A stretch of 13,104 nt of DNA from contig CAMPIZ010000015.1 of the NCBI GenBank assembly GCA_946886675.1, positions 1 through 13,104 on the forward strand, given 5' to 3'. The notes beneath the pieces were generated by a model that was not told where the DNA came from, searched no databases, and saw nothing but the letters and a program-made list of their open reading frames with translations. Position 1 is the first letter of the stretch; each line of letters begins with the position of its first letter. Source of the stretch: an uncultured Flavobacterium sp. GTDB lineage: Bacteria; Bacteroidota; Bacteroidia; Flavobacteriales; Flavobacteriaceae. Shown here piece after piece: positions 6,010 to 13,104 of this stretch. A program made the position numbers and the translations under genes.

Positions 6010-7506
6010 ATGAGAAAAAGCAATCAGAAAGGCGTGGTTTTTTTTATAGGGACGGTTATATTGGTGACCCTGGCCATACAGATCTATTGGAATATCAATA
6101 ATTACAGGGCCAACAAGGCTGTGCTTACCAATGAGGTGCTCTCGGTGCTTACAAGCAGTGTGGACTCCTATTATAGTGAGCTGATACGAACGGATATTAT
6201 CACAATAGATAGGTCCGCCACTGTCTTTCCTTCAGCCGGTAGTCATACAATTACTATGGAAGCTGATTCCATGGAAGATTTAGCGCATGTTCTTGACAGT
6301 ATTAAAAAGCAGCACGGTCTGGAAGATTCAACGGTGATAACCACTGTGTCCGGGACAGGGAGAATCAAGCCGGTAATGTTTCAGGGGAACCTATTCAATG
6401 CTGAGCAGGTAATTACACAGGCAGACCGCAGCCTCACTACCCTGTCCCTGGACAGCCTTTCGCGCCTTACACAGGCAGCCACCAAGGTGATTGCCTCTAT
6501 GTTTAACCAGGATATTGACCTTAAGAAGCTCTCGGGATATGTTAAAGAGGAGTTGGGCAGTAAAGGTTTCGACTTTGACTTTGCCCTCTCCCAGCTCAGG
6601 GGAGCTAAGGTGATACATACTTTTAATGATCCGGAAGATCCAAAATACAGCCTTTCGGTTGCTTCCGGCTCAGCCTATCTCGCGCGCGCGAGCACCGTCA
6701 GGATCAGTTTTCCCGATATTACCCTGCTGGTTTTGAAGAAGAGTTTTTTAGGATTATTCTTATCGTTACTATTGTCAGTCTTTACCATAGCCTGTCTTTT
6801 TTACCTGCTTAAGATCATCAATGAGCAAAAGCAGATCATGCTTAGCAAGAATGATTTTATAAGCAATATCTCCCATGAGCTTAAAACGCCCATCACCACT
6901 TCTATGAGTGCCCTGGAAGGCATACAGCATTTCAACAGGGCGCAGGATCCGGAGAAGACCCGGAAATACCTTACTATTGCATCAGGGCAGCTCAGAAGGC
7001 TCAGTATCCTGGTGGAGAAGATCCTGGAGACCGTATCATTGGATACCAACAGGCTCACCCTTGTAAAAGAAGATGTTGACCTTACCGGGCTGGTCGGTGC
7101 TGTGGTGGAAAAGCAGCGGATCAATACTACTAAGGAGATCATAGTGGATTCCCCCGGGGTAGCCGTAAGTATTATGGCGGATCCGTTCCATTTGGAAAAT
7201 GTGGTTTCCAATATTGTGGAAAATGCTATAAAGTACGGCGGTGAGAGGATTAGGGTCACAATAAGGCCGGGCTACCACGGGGCCGATGTGTTTATAGCCG
7301 ATAATGGAAAAACCATAGAGCGGCACCAAGGTGAGAAGATATTTGAGAAATTTTACAGGATACCGACCCACAACCAGCATGATATCAAAGGATACGGTAT
7401 TGGTTTGTATTATTCCAGGATTATAATTGAAAAACATAAGGGCACACTGGTGTGGCTTGCAGAGACCCGGGAGACTACCTTTAAAATTACCCTACCCTAT
7501 GAATGA
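6010..7506 (+). CDS. Membrane sensor histidine kinase
   Basis: A 498-residue inner-membrane kinase. Membrane segments lie at about 9-28 and 244-268 and enclose a periplasmic sensor region of about 215 residues with no recognisable domain. The HisKA H-box is FISNISHELKTPITTSMSAL with phospho-acceptor His289. The ATPase domain shows the N-box (NVVSNIVENAIKYG, Asn401 and Asn405), a slightly altered G1 box (DNGKTI at 431-436 where DxGxGI is usual), the F-box EKIFEKFYR and the G2 box GYGIGL (461-466). No HAMP domain is apparent between the second membrane segment and the H-box. The stop codon overlaps the response-regulator start (ATGAATGA), so the two are translationally coupled. The divergent GLPGLI/beta-barrel pair is the likely target or input partner. 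Confidence 0.93.
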   Translation: MRKSNQKGVVFFIGTVILVTLAIQIYWNINNYRANKAVLTNEVLSVLTSSVDSYYSELIRTDIITIDRSATVFPSAGSHTITMEADSMEDLAHVLDSIKKQHGLEDSTVITTVSGTGRIKPVMFQGNLFNAEQVITQADRSLTTLSLDSLSRLTQAATKVIASMFNQDIDLKKLSGYVKEELGSKGFDFDFALSQLRGAKVIHTFNDPEDPKYSLSVASGSAYLARASTVRISFPDITLLVLKKSFLGLFLSLLLSVFTIACLFYLLKIINEQKQIMLSKNDFISNISHELKTPITTSMSALEGIQHFNRAQDPEKTRKYLTIASGQLRRLSILVEKILETVSLDTNRLTLVKEDVDLTGLVGAVVEKQRINTTKEIIVDSPGVAVSIMADPFHLENVVSNIVENAIKYGGERIRVTIRPGYHGADVFIADNGKTIERHQGEKIFEKFYRIPTHNQHDIKGYGIGLYYSRIIIEKHKGTLVWLAETRETTFKITLPYE

Positions 7507-8188
7507 TAGTATAAAGATCTTACTGGCCGAGGATGAGCCGTCACTGGCACTTATCATCAAAGAAAGCCTGGAGACCAGGAATTTTCAGGTAATTGTGTGT
7601 GCCGATGGCCAGCAGGCACTGCAGCAATACAGGGAGGAGGCCCCGCAGCTGCTGGTGCTGGATGTTATGATGCCCAAAACCGATGGTTTTGCCCTGGCCA
7701 GGGAGATAAGGGCGGGAGATAAAAAAACGCCTATTATCTTTCTGACTGCCAAATCCCAAACCAAAGATGTGGTGGAAGGCTTCCATTATGGCGGCAATGA
7801 CTATCTGAAGAAGCCTTTCAGTATGGAGGAGCTTATAGTCAGGATATATGCGCTTTTAAACCGGGTGGGGGGTAGTGCCCTGCAGGAGCCGGATCAGGAG
7901 ATCGCAATTGGCAGTTACCGGTTTGACCCTACAAGGCAGACACTTACCTGTGGGCCTGCTTCGGTGCCCCTGACCCATAGGGAGACCCAGGTGCTCAGAC
8001 ATCTCTACCAGAACAGGAACCAGATGGTAACGCGCTCTTTTATATTGACCGAAATATGGGGCCAGGATGACTTTTTCAGTGGCAGGAGCCTGGATGTGTT
8101 TATCTCAAAGCTCCGCAGGAAATTAAGTGAGGACCCCCATGTGCAGATTATCAACAGCCGCGGCTTTGGCTATAAGCTGATTTGTTAG
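7499..8188 (+). CDS. OmpR/PhoB-family response regulator
   Basis: A 229-residue cytoplasmic regulator starting at the ATG that overlaps the kinase stop by 8 bases. The open frame extends upstream to 7427, but only inside the kinase gene. The receiver domain (about 5-120) has the acidic pair Glu11-Asp12 (LLAEDEPS), phospho-acceptor Asp55 (LVLDVMMPKTDGF), Thr83 (FLTAK) and Lys105 (YLKKPF), so it should be phosphorylated by the preceding kinase. The C-terminal part (about 130-229) is an OmpR-type winged helix, with LTHRETQVLRHL, the RSLDVFISKLRRKL recognition-helix region and RGFGYKL at the end. The GTTAA direct repeats at 5842-5868 and 5955-5971 are its probable sites. It is convergent with the VOC gene across 57 bases that hold no clear terminator. 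Confidence 0.94.
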   Translation: MNDSIKILLAEDEPSLALIIKESLETRNFQVIVCADGQQALQQYREEAPQLLVLDVMMPKTDGFALAREIRAGDKKTPIIFLTAKSQTKDVVEGFHYGGNDYLKKPFSMEELIVRIYALLNRVGGSALQEPDQEIAIGSYRFDPTRQTLTCGPASVPLTHRETQVLRHLYQNRNQMVTRSFILTEIWGQDDFFSGRSLDVFISKLRRKLSEDPHVQIINSRGFGYKLIC

Positions 8189-8245
8189 GGAGGGTCCTGT
8201 AGAGGAATCGGAAAAGGTCGTGATTTTCAAAGGAACCAATACGGT

Positions 8246-8635
8246 TTATTTTTCATAGCATTCTATGGGGAGATCATCCGGATCATAAAAAAAGACAAAC
8301 CGTTTTCCGGTACACTCATCCTTTCGGACCCCATCGTGCCTTACCCTATTTTGTTCCAGCCATTCCAGGGCCTGGTCCAGGTCTTCTACCTCAAGGGCCA
8401 GGTGCCGTAATCCTGCAGCCTCCGGATAAGATATCCTTTTGGGAGGGTTGGGAAATGAGAAGAGTTCGATGCGATATTCCCCGCCGATGGCTAGGTCTGC
8501 TTTAAAGGATTGCCGCTCGGGCCTGTAATGCTCGGCAAGGATGGTGAAGCCCAGGATCCGGGTATAAAAGTCCCGCGCTTTTCTGTAGTCGGAGCAGATT
8601 ATGGCTATATGGTGCAGTTTACTTACTATAAGCAT
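8246..8635 (-). CDS. gloA2: VOC-superfamily metalloprotein, YaeR/GloA2-like
   Basis: A 129-residue single-domain VOC (glyoxalase/bleomycin-resistance/dioxygenase) protein. It closely resembles E. coli YaeR (GloA2) along its length: HHIAII, YRPERQSFKADLAIGG, RIELFSFPNPPKR, AAGLRHLALEV, KRFVFFYDPDDLPIECYE. The four metal-ligand positions of this fold are filled: His9, Glu57, His78 and Glu125. Glyoxalase-type detoxification is often assumed for such proteins, but YaeR homologues lack a firmly established substrate, so the reaction is uncertain. It starts 65 bases after the DUF5686 gene on the same strand and may be the last gene of the mreB cluster or have its own promoter. Confidence 0.88.
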   Translation of the reverse strand: MLIVSKLHHIAIICSDYRKARDFYTRILGFTILAEHYRPERQSFKADLAIGGEYRIELFSFPNPPKRISYPEAAGLRHLALEVEDLDQALEWLEQNRVRHDGVRKDECTGKRFVFFYDPDDLPIECYEK

Positions 8636-8654
8636 ACAATACGTGGTTGATGGG

Positions 8655-8666
8655 GTTATTAATAAC
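8655..8666. repeat. 12-bp perfect palindrome upstream of the VOC gene
   Basis: GTTATTAATAAC reads the same on both strands and lies 20-31 bases before the VOC gene's ATG at 8635. It could be a dimeric repressor operator. It is AT-rich and short enough to occur by chance. Confidence 0.3.
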
Positions 8667-8673
8667 TGGCTAT

Positions 8674-8693
8674 TGCAGGTGATGGCCCCTGCA
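8674..8693. repeat. 6-bp inverted repeat after the DUF5686 gene
   Basis: TGCAGG (8674-8679) and CCTGCA (8688-8693) flank an 8-base loop just downstream of the DUF5686 stop. It could form a small RNA hairpin between the two minus-strand genes. No T-run follows, so termination or attenuation is only a possibility. Confidence 0.3.
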
Positions 8694-8700
8694 GGAAGGG

Positions 8701-11109
8701 CTATTTGAAGATGAAATTCAGGGTAAGCTTTAAAGCCAGGTTGTCTTTCAGGTCCGGGTGCGCATACGCGCCATACCGGTAATATATTCCTGTGCCAAAG
8801 GTCATATAACCTAAGATCAGGCGCATTCTCAGTAAATTGTCCAGCTGAAGGCCGGCCTCGGTATAAATCTTGTTTTTTGTCATCAATCCTATTCCCTGAT
8901 GGTTTGTGCGGGAGCCCAGATCCCCCCAGCTTATATTATTGTGGATACTGATATGCGGCTGAAACCTCCCGCCTTTGTATAGGAGGCTTCCAAAGTTGTG
9001 TGAGGTGTGAAGGCTCAGATAACGGTCCGAAAGGAATTCATAGGGCCGCATTGTCTGAAAAGTATGCTTCATTATAAAAGGGTAGCCGCTAAAAAAGCTG
9101 CCTTCCCCGGTGAAAAGCAGGCCATAGGGCAGGGGACGGTCAATATACCCGGCCGCTATCCCGTAGGAGGTTTCACCCAGCGAAGGGGTATGGAATGAAT
9201 GCCGGAGCAGCACCTCTATTTTATTGTAATTAAAACTGCCTTTGCCTATTCCTTTAAGCCCCCTGGCATAGTGCAGTGAGATAATTGGGAATCGGGTACC
9301 CTGGCTGAATGTCTGATTAAACATAGTGAGGAACTTTTCCTTAAAAGCGAACCTGAGGTTGGCGGAAACCTCCGTGTTATGATAGTTTTTATAGTATTGG
9401 CCCTTATCATAAAAGGTATACTCATAAAGGGGGTTTATCCTGGCTGTGCGGATACCGATAACCCATTTGAGGTATCGCAAGGTGCGGAATCCCACATTTA
9501 GGCTGCCCTGCTCTATCCTGTCCATCTGTGAGGCTATCAGTGGCCGTATGGCAATAAGCTCCGGGGTAGGGAAGCGGAAGGAGTGCATTCCGGTTTCCAC
9601 TAAATTGTCCTGATAGCTGATACCTATTTGGAAAGCTTTGTCTTTAGAGAGGGTAAGCAGGGCCTCTGCCCCGTATTTCCACTTACCATCCCTGCTGCCA
9701 TAGCCTGTAAATCCTCCAAGGCGCAGCTTTTTAAAGAGCTTATCGTTGGTATAGAGGCTTAATCCGATCCGAGACTGCTCGTATTGGTTGTAGATTAGGG
9801 AGTTTTTAAGATCGATATCAAAGATACCTGCGGGAATATATCCCAAAGTTAAGCTGCCCAGCAGATCCATGGTGCGGTCAAGACGGGCAATTTTTCCTAT
9901 ACTGTCAATCACCTTATAGGTCGTGCGCTCAGAGAGGCTGAGTTTTTCTTTCCGGTAGCTGTTCCAGTACAGGCTGTCCCTGGATGCTGCCCCGGGGGAG
10001 AGGCGTACTGCTTCAAGGGCAAAATCCTGCTTTTTCAGGGGAATACCAATGGCAATACTGTCAATAGTACTGCTCCCCTGTACATACAGGTTCCGGTCTT
10101 TGCCTAGTGTCTGTGAAAATTCCAGCCGGAAGTCAAGCTGACTGGGAAACCAGTACCCTTCGGGGGTGTAGGTATAGTGCTGCTGCAGCCTGATATCCAG
10201 CATATCGGTCTGACTGGGTTGGGCAATGACATCCTGAATTCCGTATTTTCTGGTATTGATCTGCAGGATGCCTTTTAGCCCTTCAAAATTTTTACCCTTT
10301 TTCGGGTGGTAGGAGATAAGATAAAGGGTATCGGCCTGGCTGTACAGGGTGTCCAGCATGGTAAAATCATACTTGCTCAGGCTGCCATTGCTGATAGGGT
10401 TCAGATAATGTGTGTTAAGGATTTCAATCTCATCCCTATAGAAAGAGAAAGGCTGCAAATCAGTGGTAAGTGCTGCAAACAAAGGGTCCTTCAGCCCTGA
10501 TACCCTGGTGGCCAGCACTGTTTCCTCGCTATTTCCGGGCCTGAGGTACCTGCGCCGGGTGATGGATTCCAGCATAAAAACATGCCCGCCTTTTAGCCGT
10601 TTTTTGATCCGGATGCTGTCCTTAGGATTTTTAGAGCGGATGTCGTAGATGTTCTTATTGTAGGCGAGATAACTAAAGGAGGCCCTGTTTTCCGGGTCGT
10701 TGCGCTCTTTATTGGCGATAACCTTTTTTATGATGGTGTGGGCGGGATTCTCCGGAGAACTGATAATGATTTCCTCGAGCTCACTGGGTAGGAAATCAAG
10801 GGATATATTCAGGTCATTACAGTTGGCAGGGGTGACGGTGAGGGTTTTACTGCGGTATCCCACCCGGGAGAGGGTAATACTTGAGATACTGTCCTGCCCT
10901 TTAAAGAAAAATTCCCCATCAATGTTGGTTATGGTACTGCGCCCTGCCTCCCCATTGATCATTACATTTGAAAAAGGCAGCGGTTCTTTTGTGGCGGCAT
11001 CGGTAACTTTTCCCCGAACTGTGCTCTGGCCATAGGTCAGTGTAAAGCTGGTAAGCAGCACAGGGAGCAACAGGGGTTTGCAAAAAAGAAGGATACGGTT
11101 GAAAAACAT
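8701..11109 (-). CDS. DUF5686 outer-membrane protein with carboxypeptidase-like regulatory domain
   Basis: An 802-residue protein when started at the ATG at 11109, which gives a normal signal peptide (MFFNRILLFCKPLLLPVLLT, then SFTLTYGQ). An in-frame ATG at 11151 would add 14 residues before it. Residues about 30-105 are a carboxypeptidase-regulatory-like domain (VRGKVTDAATKEPLPFSNV, TNIDGEFFFKG, ITLSRVGYRSKTL). From about 112 the DUF5686 region begins (EEIIISSPENPAHTIIKKVI, FSYLAYNKNIYD), followed by a beta-rich C-terminal half ending LALKLTLNFIFK, suggesting an outer-membrane barrel. This two-domain layout is common in Bacteroidota, and its molecular function is not established. It follows the SPOR gene by 71 bases on the same strand, so cotranscription with mreB and the SPOR gene is plausible but unproven. 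Confidence 0.87.
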   Translation of the reverse strand: MFFNRILLFCKPLLLPVLLTSFTLTYGQSTVRGKVTDAATKEPLPFSNVMINGEAGRSTITNIDGEFFFKGQDSISSITLSRVGYRSKTLTVTPANCNDLNISLDFLPSELEEIIISSPENPAHTIIKKVIANKERNDPENRASFSYLAYNKNIYDIRSKNPKDSIRIKKRLKGGHVFMLESITRRRYLRPGNSEETVLATRVSGLKDPLFAALTTDLQPFSFYRDEIEILNTHYLNPISNGSLSKYDFTMLDTLYSQADTLYLISYHPKKGKNFEGLKGILQINTRKYGIQDVIAQPSQTDMLDIRLQQHYTYTPEGYWFPSQLDFRLEFSQTLGKDRNLYVQGSSTIDSIAIGIPLKKQDFALEAVRLSPGAASRDSLYWNSYRKEKLSLSERTTYKVIDSIGKIARLDRTMDLLGSLTLGYIPAGIFDIDLKNSLIYNQYEQSRIGLSLYTNDKLFKKLRLGGFTGYGSRDGKWKYGAEALLTLSKDKAFQIGISYQDNLVETGMHSFRFPTPELIAIRPLIASQMDRIEQGSLNVGFRTLRYLKWVIGIRTARINPLYEYTFYDKGQYYKNYHNTEVSANLRFAFKEKFLTMFNQTFSQGTRFPIISLHYARGLKGIGKGSFNYNKIEVLLRHSFHTPSLGETSYGIAAGYIDRPLPYGLLFTGEGSFFSGYPFIMKHTFQTMRPYEFLSDRYLSLHTSHNFGSLLYKGGRFQPHISIHNNISWGDLGSRTNHQGIGLMTKNKIYTEAGLQLDNLLRMRLILGYMTFGTGIYYRYGAYAHPDLKDNLALKLTLNFIFK

Positions 11110-11180
11110 ATAACAGCATGTAAGGGTTACTATAGCCTTAATCGGGGCCACGCTAAAGGGAACAGGATTTCAGGTGCATT

Positions 11181-11771
11181 TTATTCACTCTCAATGGCAA
11201 TTCTGTTGCCATTCTGATAGGATGCCACAAAGGCATCGCTAAAGCCCAGTCGTATTACTACTTTTTGAAATTCCCTTGCCTCTTCCACGGTTTTGAAGAT
11301 GCCAATGGAAAAGGCATACAGCTGGCGGTATGTCGGGGAATAGGAGTAATTACTCCAGGTGGACCGCAGGGGGATATCAAGATTTTCAAAGGCTCCGATC
11401 TGTACGGAATAGACCACATCACTTATCAGCGATTCTTCCTGAAGGTTTTGGCTCTCCAGTAGTAAGGAATCCCGTTGGTTTTTAAGCAGTATTAGTTCCT
11501 CTTCCTGTTGCCTGTAAAGGGTCTCTTTTTCCTGGCACAGGCCTGTTGCCTGTTCTGATTCCTTCAGCATTCCATAGAGGTAATAACAGGCGGCAAGGCC
11601 ACCGGCCAGCAGCAGGGCTGAGGCGATAAGGCCAAGGTTACGGGTAATTGCACACCTTTTGTAGGCTTTTCCTTTTTCGTTAATCTGATCCAGGAGTTTG
11701 CTGTTTGTGAGTTTTTCCCGATCAATCTGATCGTGCAGCGCCAAAAGGTCTTTCTCGTCAATGTACGGCAT
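11181..11771 (-). CDS. Membrane-anchored coiled-coil protein with C-terminal SPOR-like domain
   Basis: A 196-residue protein in four parts. Residues 1-45 are a charged cytoplasmic segment. Residues about 46-68 form one membrane helix (LGLIASALLLAGGLAACYYL). Residues about 70-115 are a heptad-like, Glu/Gln/Leu-rich coiled coil (KETLYRQQEEELILLKNQRD). Residues about 118-196 resemble a SPOR domain, with VVYSVQIGAFENL, RQLYAFSIGIFKTVEEAREF and IRLGFSDAFVASYQNG as the usual repeated half-motifs. SPOR domains bind peptidoglycan lacking stem peptides, usually at division or growth sites. The gene starts 26 bases after the MreB-like gene ends, so the two are probably cotranscribed. Its order (short cytoplasmic tail, membrane helix, coiled coil, periplasmic fold) is that of MreC, but it is not an MreC homologue by sequence. 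A role linking this MreB to the wall is inferred. Confidence 0.82.
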   Translation of the reverse strand: MPYIDEKDLLALHDQIDREKLTNSKLLDQINEKGKAYKRCAITRNLGLIASALLLAGGLAACYYLYGMLKESEQATGLCQEKETLYRQQEEELILLKNQRDSLLLESQNLQEESLISDVVYSVQIGAFENLDIPLRSTWSNYSYSPTYRQLYAFSIGIFKTVEEAREFQKVVIRLGFSDAFVASYQNGNRIAIESE

Positions 11772-11797
11772 TTTCTTATCTTTTTGATTAGTTGTAC

Positions 11798-12892
11798 TTA
11801 TGTGATTAATATGTGTTTGTATTTCTGAATGTCTTTCATGGCCATACCGGTTCCCCGTACCACTGTCCTTAGCGGGTCCTCTGCGATATGCACAGTGAGG
11901 CCTGTCTTCTGGGAGAGCCTTATATCAAAACCCCGTATCAGCGCCCCCCCGCCGGCCAGGTAGATTCCGGTGCTATAGATATCAGCGGCGAGTTCAGGCG
12001 GGGTATTGGAGAGGGCTTCCATAACGGCATCTTCGATCCGCTGTATGGATTTATCTATTGCTTTGGCCACCTCTTTATAGGAAATGCGTACCTCGCGGGG
12101 CTTTCCCGAGAGCAGGTCCCGTCCCTGCACCTTGATGGATTTCGGCGGCTTTTCCAGTTTGCTTACCGCTGCCCCGATCAGTATTTTTATCATCTCGGCC
12201 GTGCGTTCACCGATGTATAGATTAAAGCAGGTGCGGATGTGAAAAATTATATCGGCGGTGAGAATATCCCCGGCTATTTTAATGGATTTATCGCATACGA
12301 TCCCCCCCAGGGAGATCACGGCGATATCGGAGGTTCCCCCTCCAATATCCACTACCATACTGCCCTTTGGGGCCATAATGTCAATCCCCATCCCTATGGC
12401 GGCGGCAACAGGCTCGTGGATGAGGTAGATCTCCTTTGCGTTGATGCGCTCTGCCGATTCCTTCACGGCCCTCATCTCCACCTCGGTAATGCCTGAGGGG
12501 ATGCATATCACCATCCTAAAGGCCGGGGGAAAGAGTTTTCTTCTAAAGGCTGGTATTGCCCTGACAAAGCCTTTGATCATTTTCTCGGCGGCTTCAAAAT
12601 CAGCGATGACACCATCTTTCAGCGGCCTTATTATTTTCATATTATGATGGTTCTTACCCAGCATGAGTTTGGCTGTTTCCCCAATAGCAATTGTTTTTCC
12701 TGTTCTGGCATCAAGGGCTATGACCGAGGGGCTTTCGATAACAAGCTGGTCCCTGTGAAGGATTAAGATATTAGCCGTGCCCAGATCCATAGCGATTTCT
12801 TCGGTAAAAAAATTGAAAATTGATTTGTGGAAAAAATTCCGGAAGTCTACTTTTTGGAGTAGTGGTAGGTTGCGCTTTGGTGTTTTTTTCAT
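11798..12892 (-). CDS. mreB: MreB-family actin-like protein (possible mreB paralogue)
   Basis: A 364-residue MreB started at the ATG at 12892; an in-frame ATG at 12958 would add 22 unlikely residues. Motifs of the actin fold are intact: phosphate-1 AMDLGTANILI (35-45), IRPLKDGVIADFEAAEKMI, the ICIPSGITEVEMRAVKES region (129-146), IHEPVAAAIGMGIDI, phosphate-2 VDIGGGTSDIAVISLGGIV, and adenosine motif YLAGGGALIRGF (311-322). It should polymerise on the inner membrane and guide wall synthesis. It carries about 22 more N-terminal residues than common Bacteroidota MreB: a basic, aromatic segment (KKTPKRNLPLLQKVDFRNFF) that may be a membrane anchor. The next genes are not mreC, mreD, pbp2 or rodA but a SPOR-domain membrane protein, so this may be a second, specialised copy. 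Two runs of seven G (coding strand; 11944-11950 and 12302-12308) encode glycines. Confidence 0.92.
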   Translation of the reverse strand: MKKTPKRNLPLLQKVDFRNFFHKSIFNFFTEEIAMDLGTANILILHRDQLVIESPSVIALDARTGKTIAIGETAKLMLGKNHHNMKIIRPLKDGVIADFEAAEKMIKGFVRAIPAFRRKLFPPAFRMVICIPSGITEVEMRAVKESAERINAKEIYLIHEPVAAAIGMGIDIMAPKGSMVVDIGGGTSDIAVISLGGIVCDKSIKIAGDILTADIIFHIRTCFNLYIGERTAEMIKILIGAAVSKLEKPPKSIKVQGRDLLSGKPREVRISYKEVAKAIDKSIQRIEDAVMEALSNTPPELAADIYSTGIYLAGGGALIRGFDIRLSQKTGLTVHIAEDPLRTVVRGTGMAMKDIQKYKHILIT

Positions 12893-13104
12893 TGTATCAG
12901 CGGATGCTATAAATATGGCATGTAATGTAAAATGATTATTGTAATGGCATGCTATCACTATAATAGCTGCGGTAAGGGGGTGTTTTAAGTATACTTTGAT
13001 TGATGGTTTTACAGGGCAGCCTGCAGGATCATTCTAAGTGCTCCTTATCAGGGTTCTGTTGTTATTAGGCTGATACGCGCAAAAGATCGCAGGTTCTTTT
13101 ATTT
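12893..13104. other. Upstream region of the MreB gene, no gene seen
   Basis: These 212 bases reach the right edge and hold no open frame with protein-like character on either strand. The promoter for the leftward mreB cluster should be here. No exact TAnnTTTG element facing left was found. A pair of short repeats lies at 12904-12955. Confidence 0.5.
12904..12955. repeat. Short paired repeats upstream of mreB
   Basis: ATGGCATG occurs at 12915-12922 and 12944-12951, 29 bases apart. ATGCTAT occurs at 12904-12910 and 12949-12955, so the region contains two overlapping motif pairs 12-63 bases before the mreB start codon. This could be an operator region. The motifs are short and the significance is low. 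Confidence 0.25.

Noticed and set aside
7427..7498. Longer start for the response regulator at 7427
   Set aside because: The extra 24 residues lie inside the kinase gene and do not belong to a receiver domain. The ATG at 7499 gives the standard receiver start and the ATGAATGA coupling overlap.
8189..8245. Bidirectional terminator between the regulator and VOC genes
   Set aside because: GGTCCT and AGGAACC pair only with a bulge across a long loop, and no T-runs flank them.
12893..12958. Longer start for MreB at 12958
   Set aside because: The added residues are His/Asn-rich, unlike MreB N-termini, and overlap the probable promoter region.
13020..13104. Partial gene entering from the right edge
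   Set aside because: One minus-strand frame is open for about 22 codons but has no recognisable sequence, and the other minus-strand frames contain early stops.

Overview
The window looks like chromosomal DNA from a member of the Bacteroidota, most likely a flavobacterium. It carries a GLPGLI-family protein, carboxypeptidase-like regulatory domains fused to outer-membrane beta-barrels, a DUF5686 protein and an MG2-type surface protein. Shine-Dalgarno sequences are weak or absent and TAnnTTTG-like promoter elements are present. Base composition is roughly 45-55% GC by eye over most of the window, but only about 35% GC in the first 750 bases.

Left part (1-2223, minus strand). The 5' part of an MG2-type surface protein gene runs off the left edge. 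Upstream of it lies a complete gene for a homologue of the Pseudomonas syringae ethylene-forming enzyme, a 2-oxoglutarate/Fe(II) oxygenase. The iron ligands and most remembered 2-oxoglutarate and arginine contacts are conserved. The 301-base gap in front of it holds several inverted and direct repeats.

Middle part (2224-8188). A GLPGLI-family periplasmic protein and a large outer-membrane beta-barrel protein form a two-gene unit on the minus strand, with a 5-base gap. They diverge from a sensor histidine kinase and an OmpR-type response regulator on the plus strand, whose genes overlap by 8 bases. The 220-base divergent region contains two near-identical 17-bp boxes built as GTTAA-N5-GTTAA, one in front of each operon. 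These are the best candidates for response-regulator binding sites, so this looks like a self-regulated envelope-sensing locus.

Right part (8246-13104, minus strand). An MreB homologue with an N-terminal basic/aromatic extension is followed 26 bases later by a membrane-anchored coiled-coil SPOR-domain protein. Next come a DUF5686 outer-membrane protein and a small VOC protein of the YaeR/GloA2 type. The usual mreC-mreD-pbp2-rodA genes are absent, so this MreB may be a paralogue paired with a SPOR protein whose topology resembles MreC. No tRNA, rRNA, CRISPR, transposase or prophage gene was seen.
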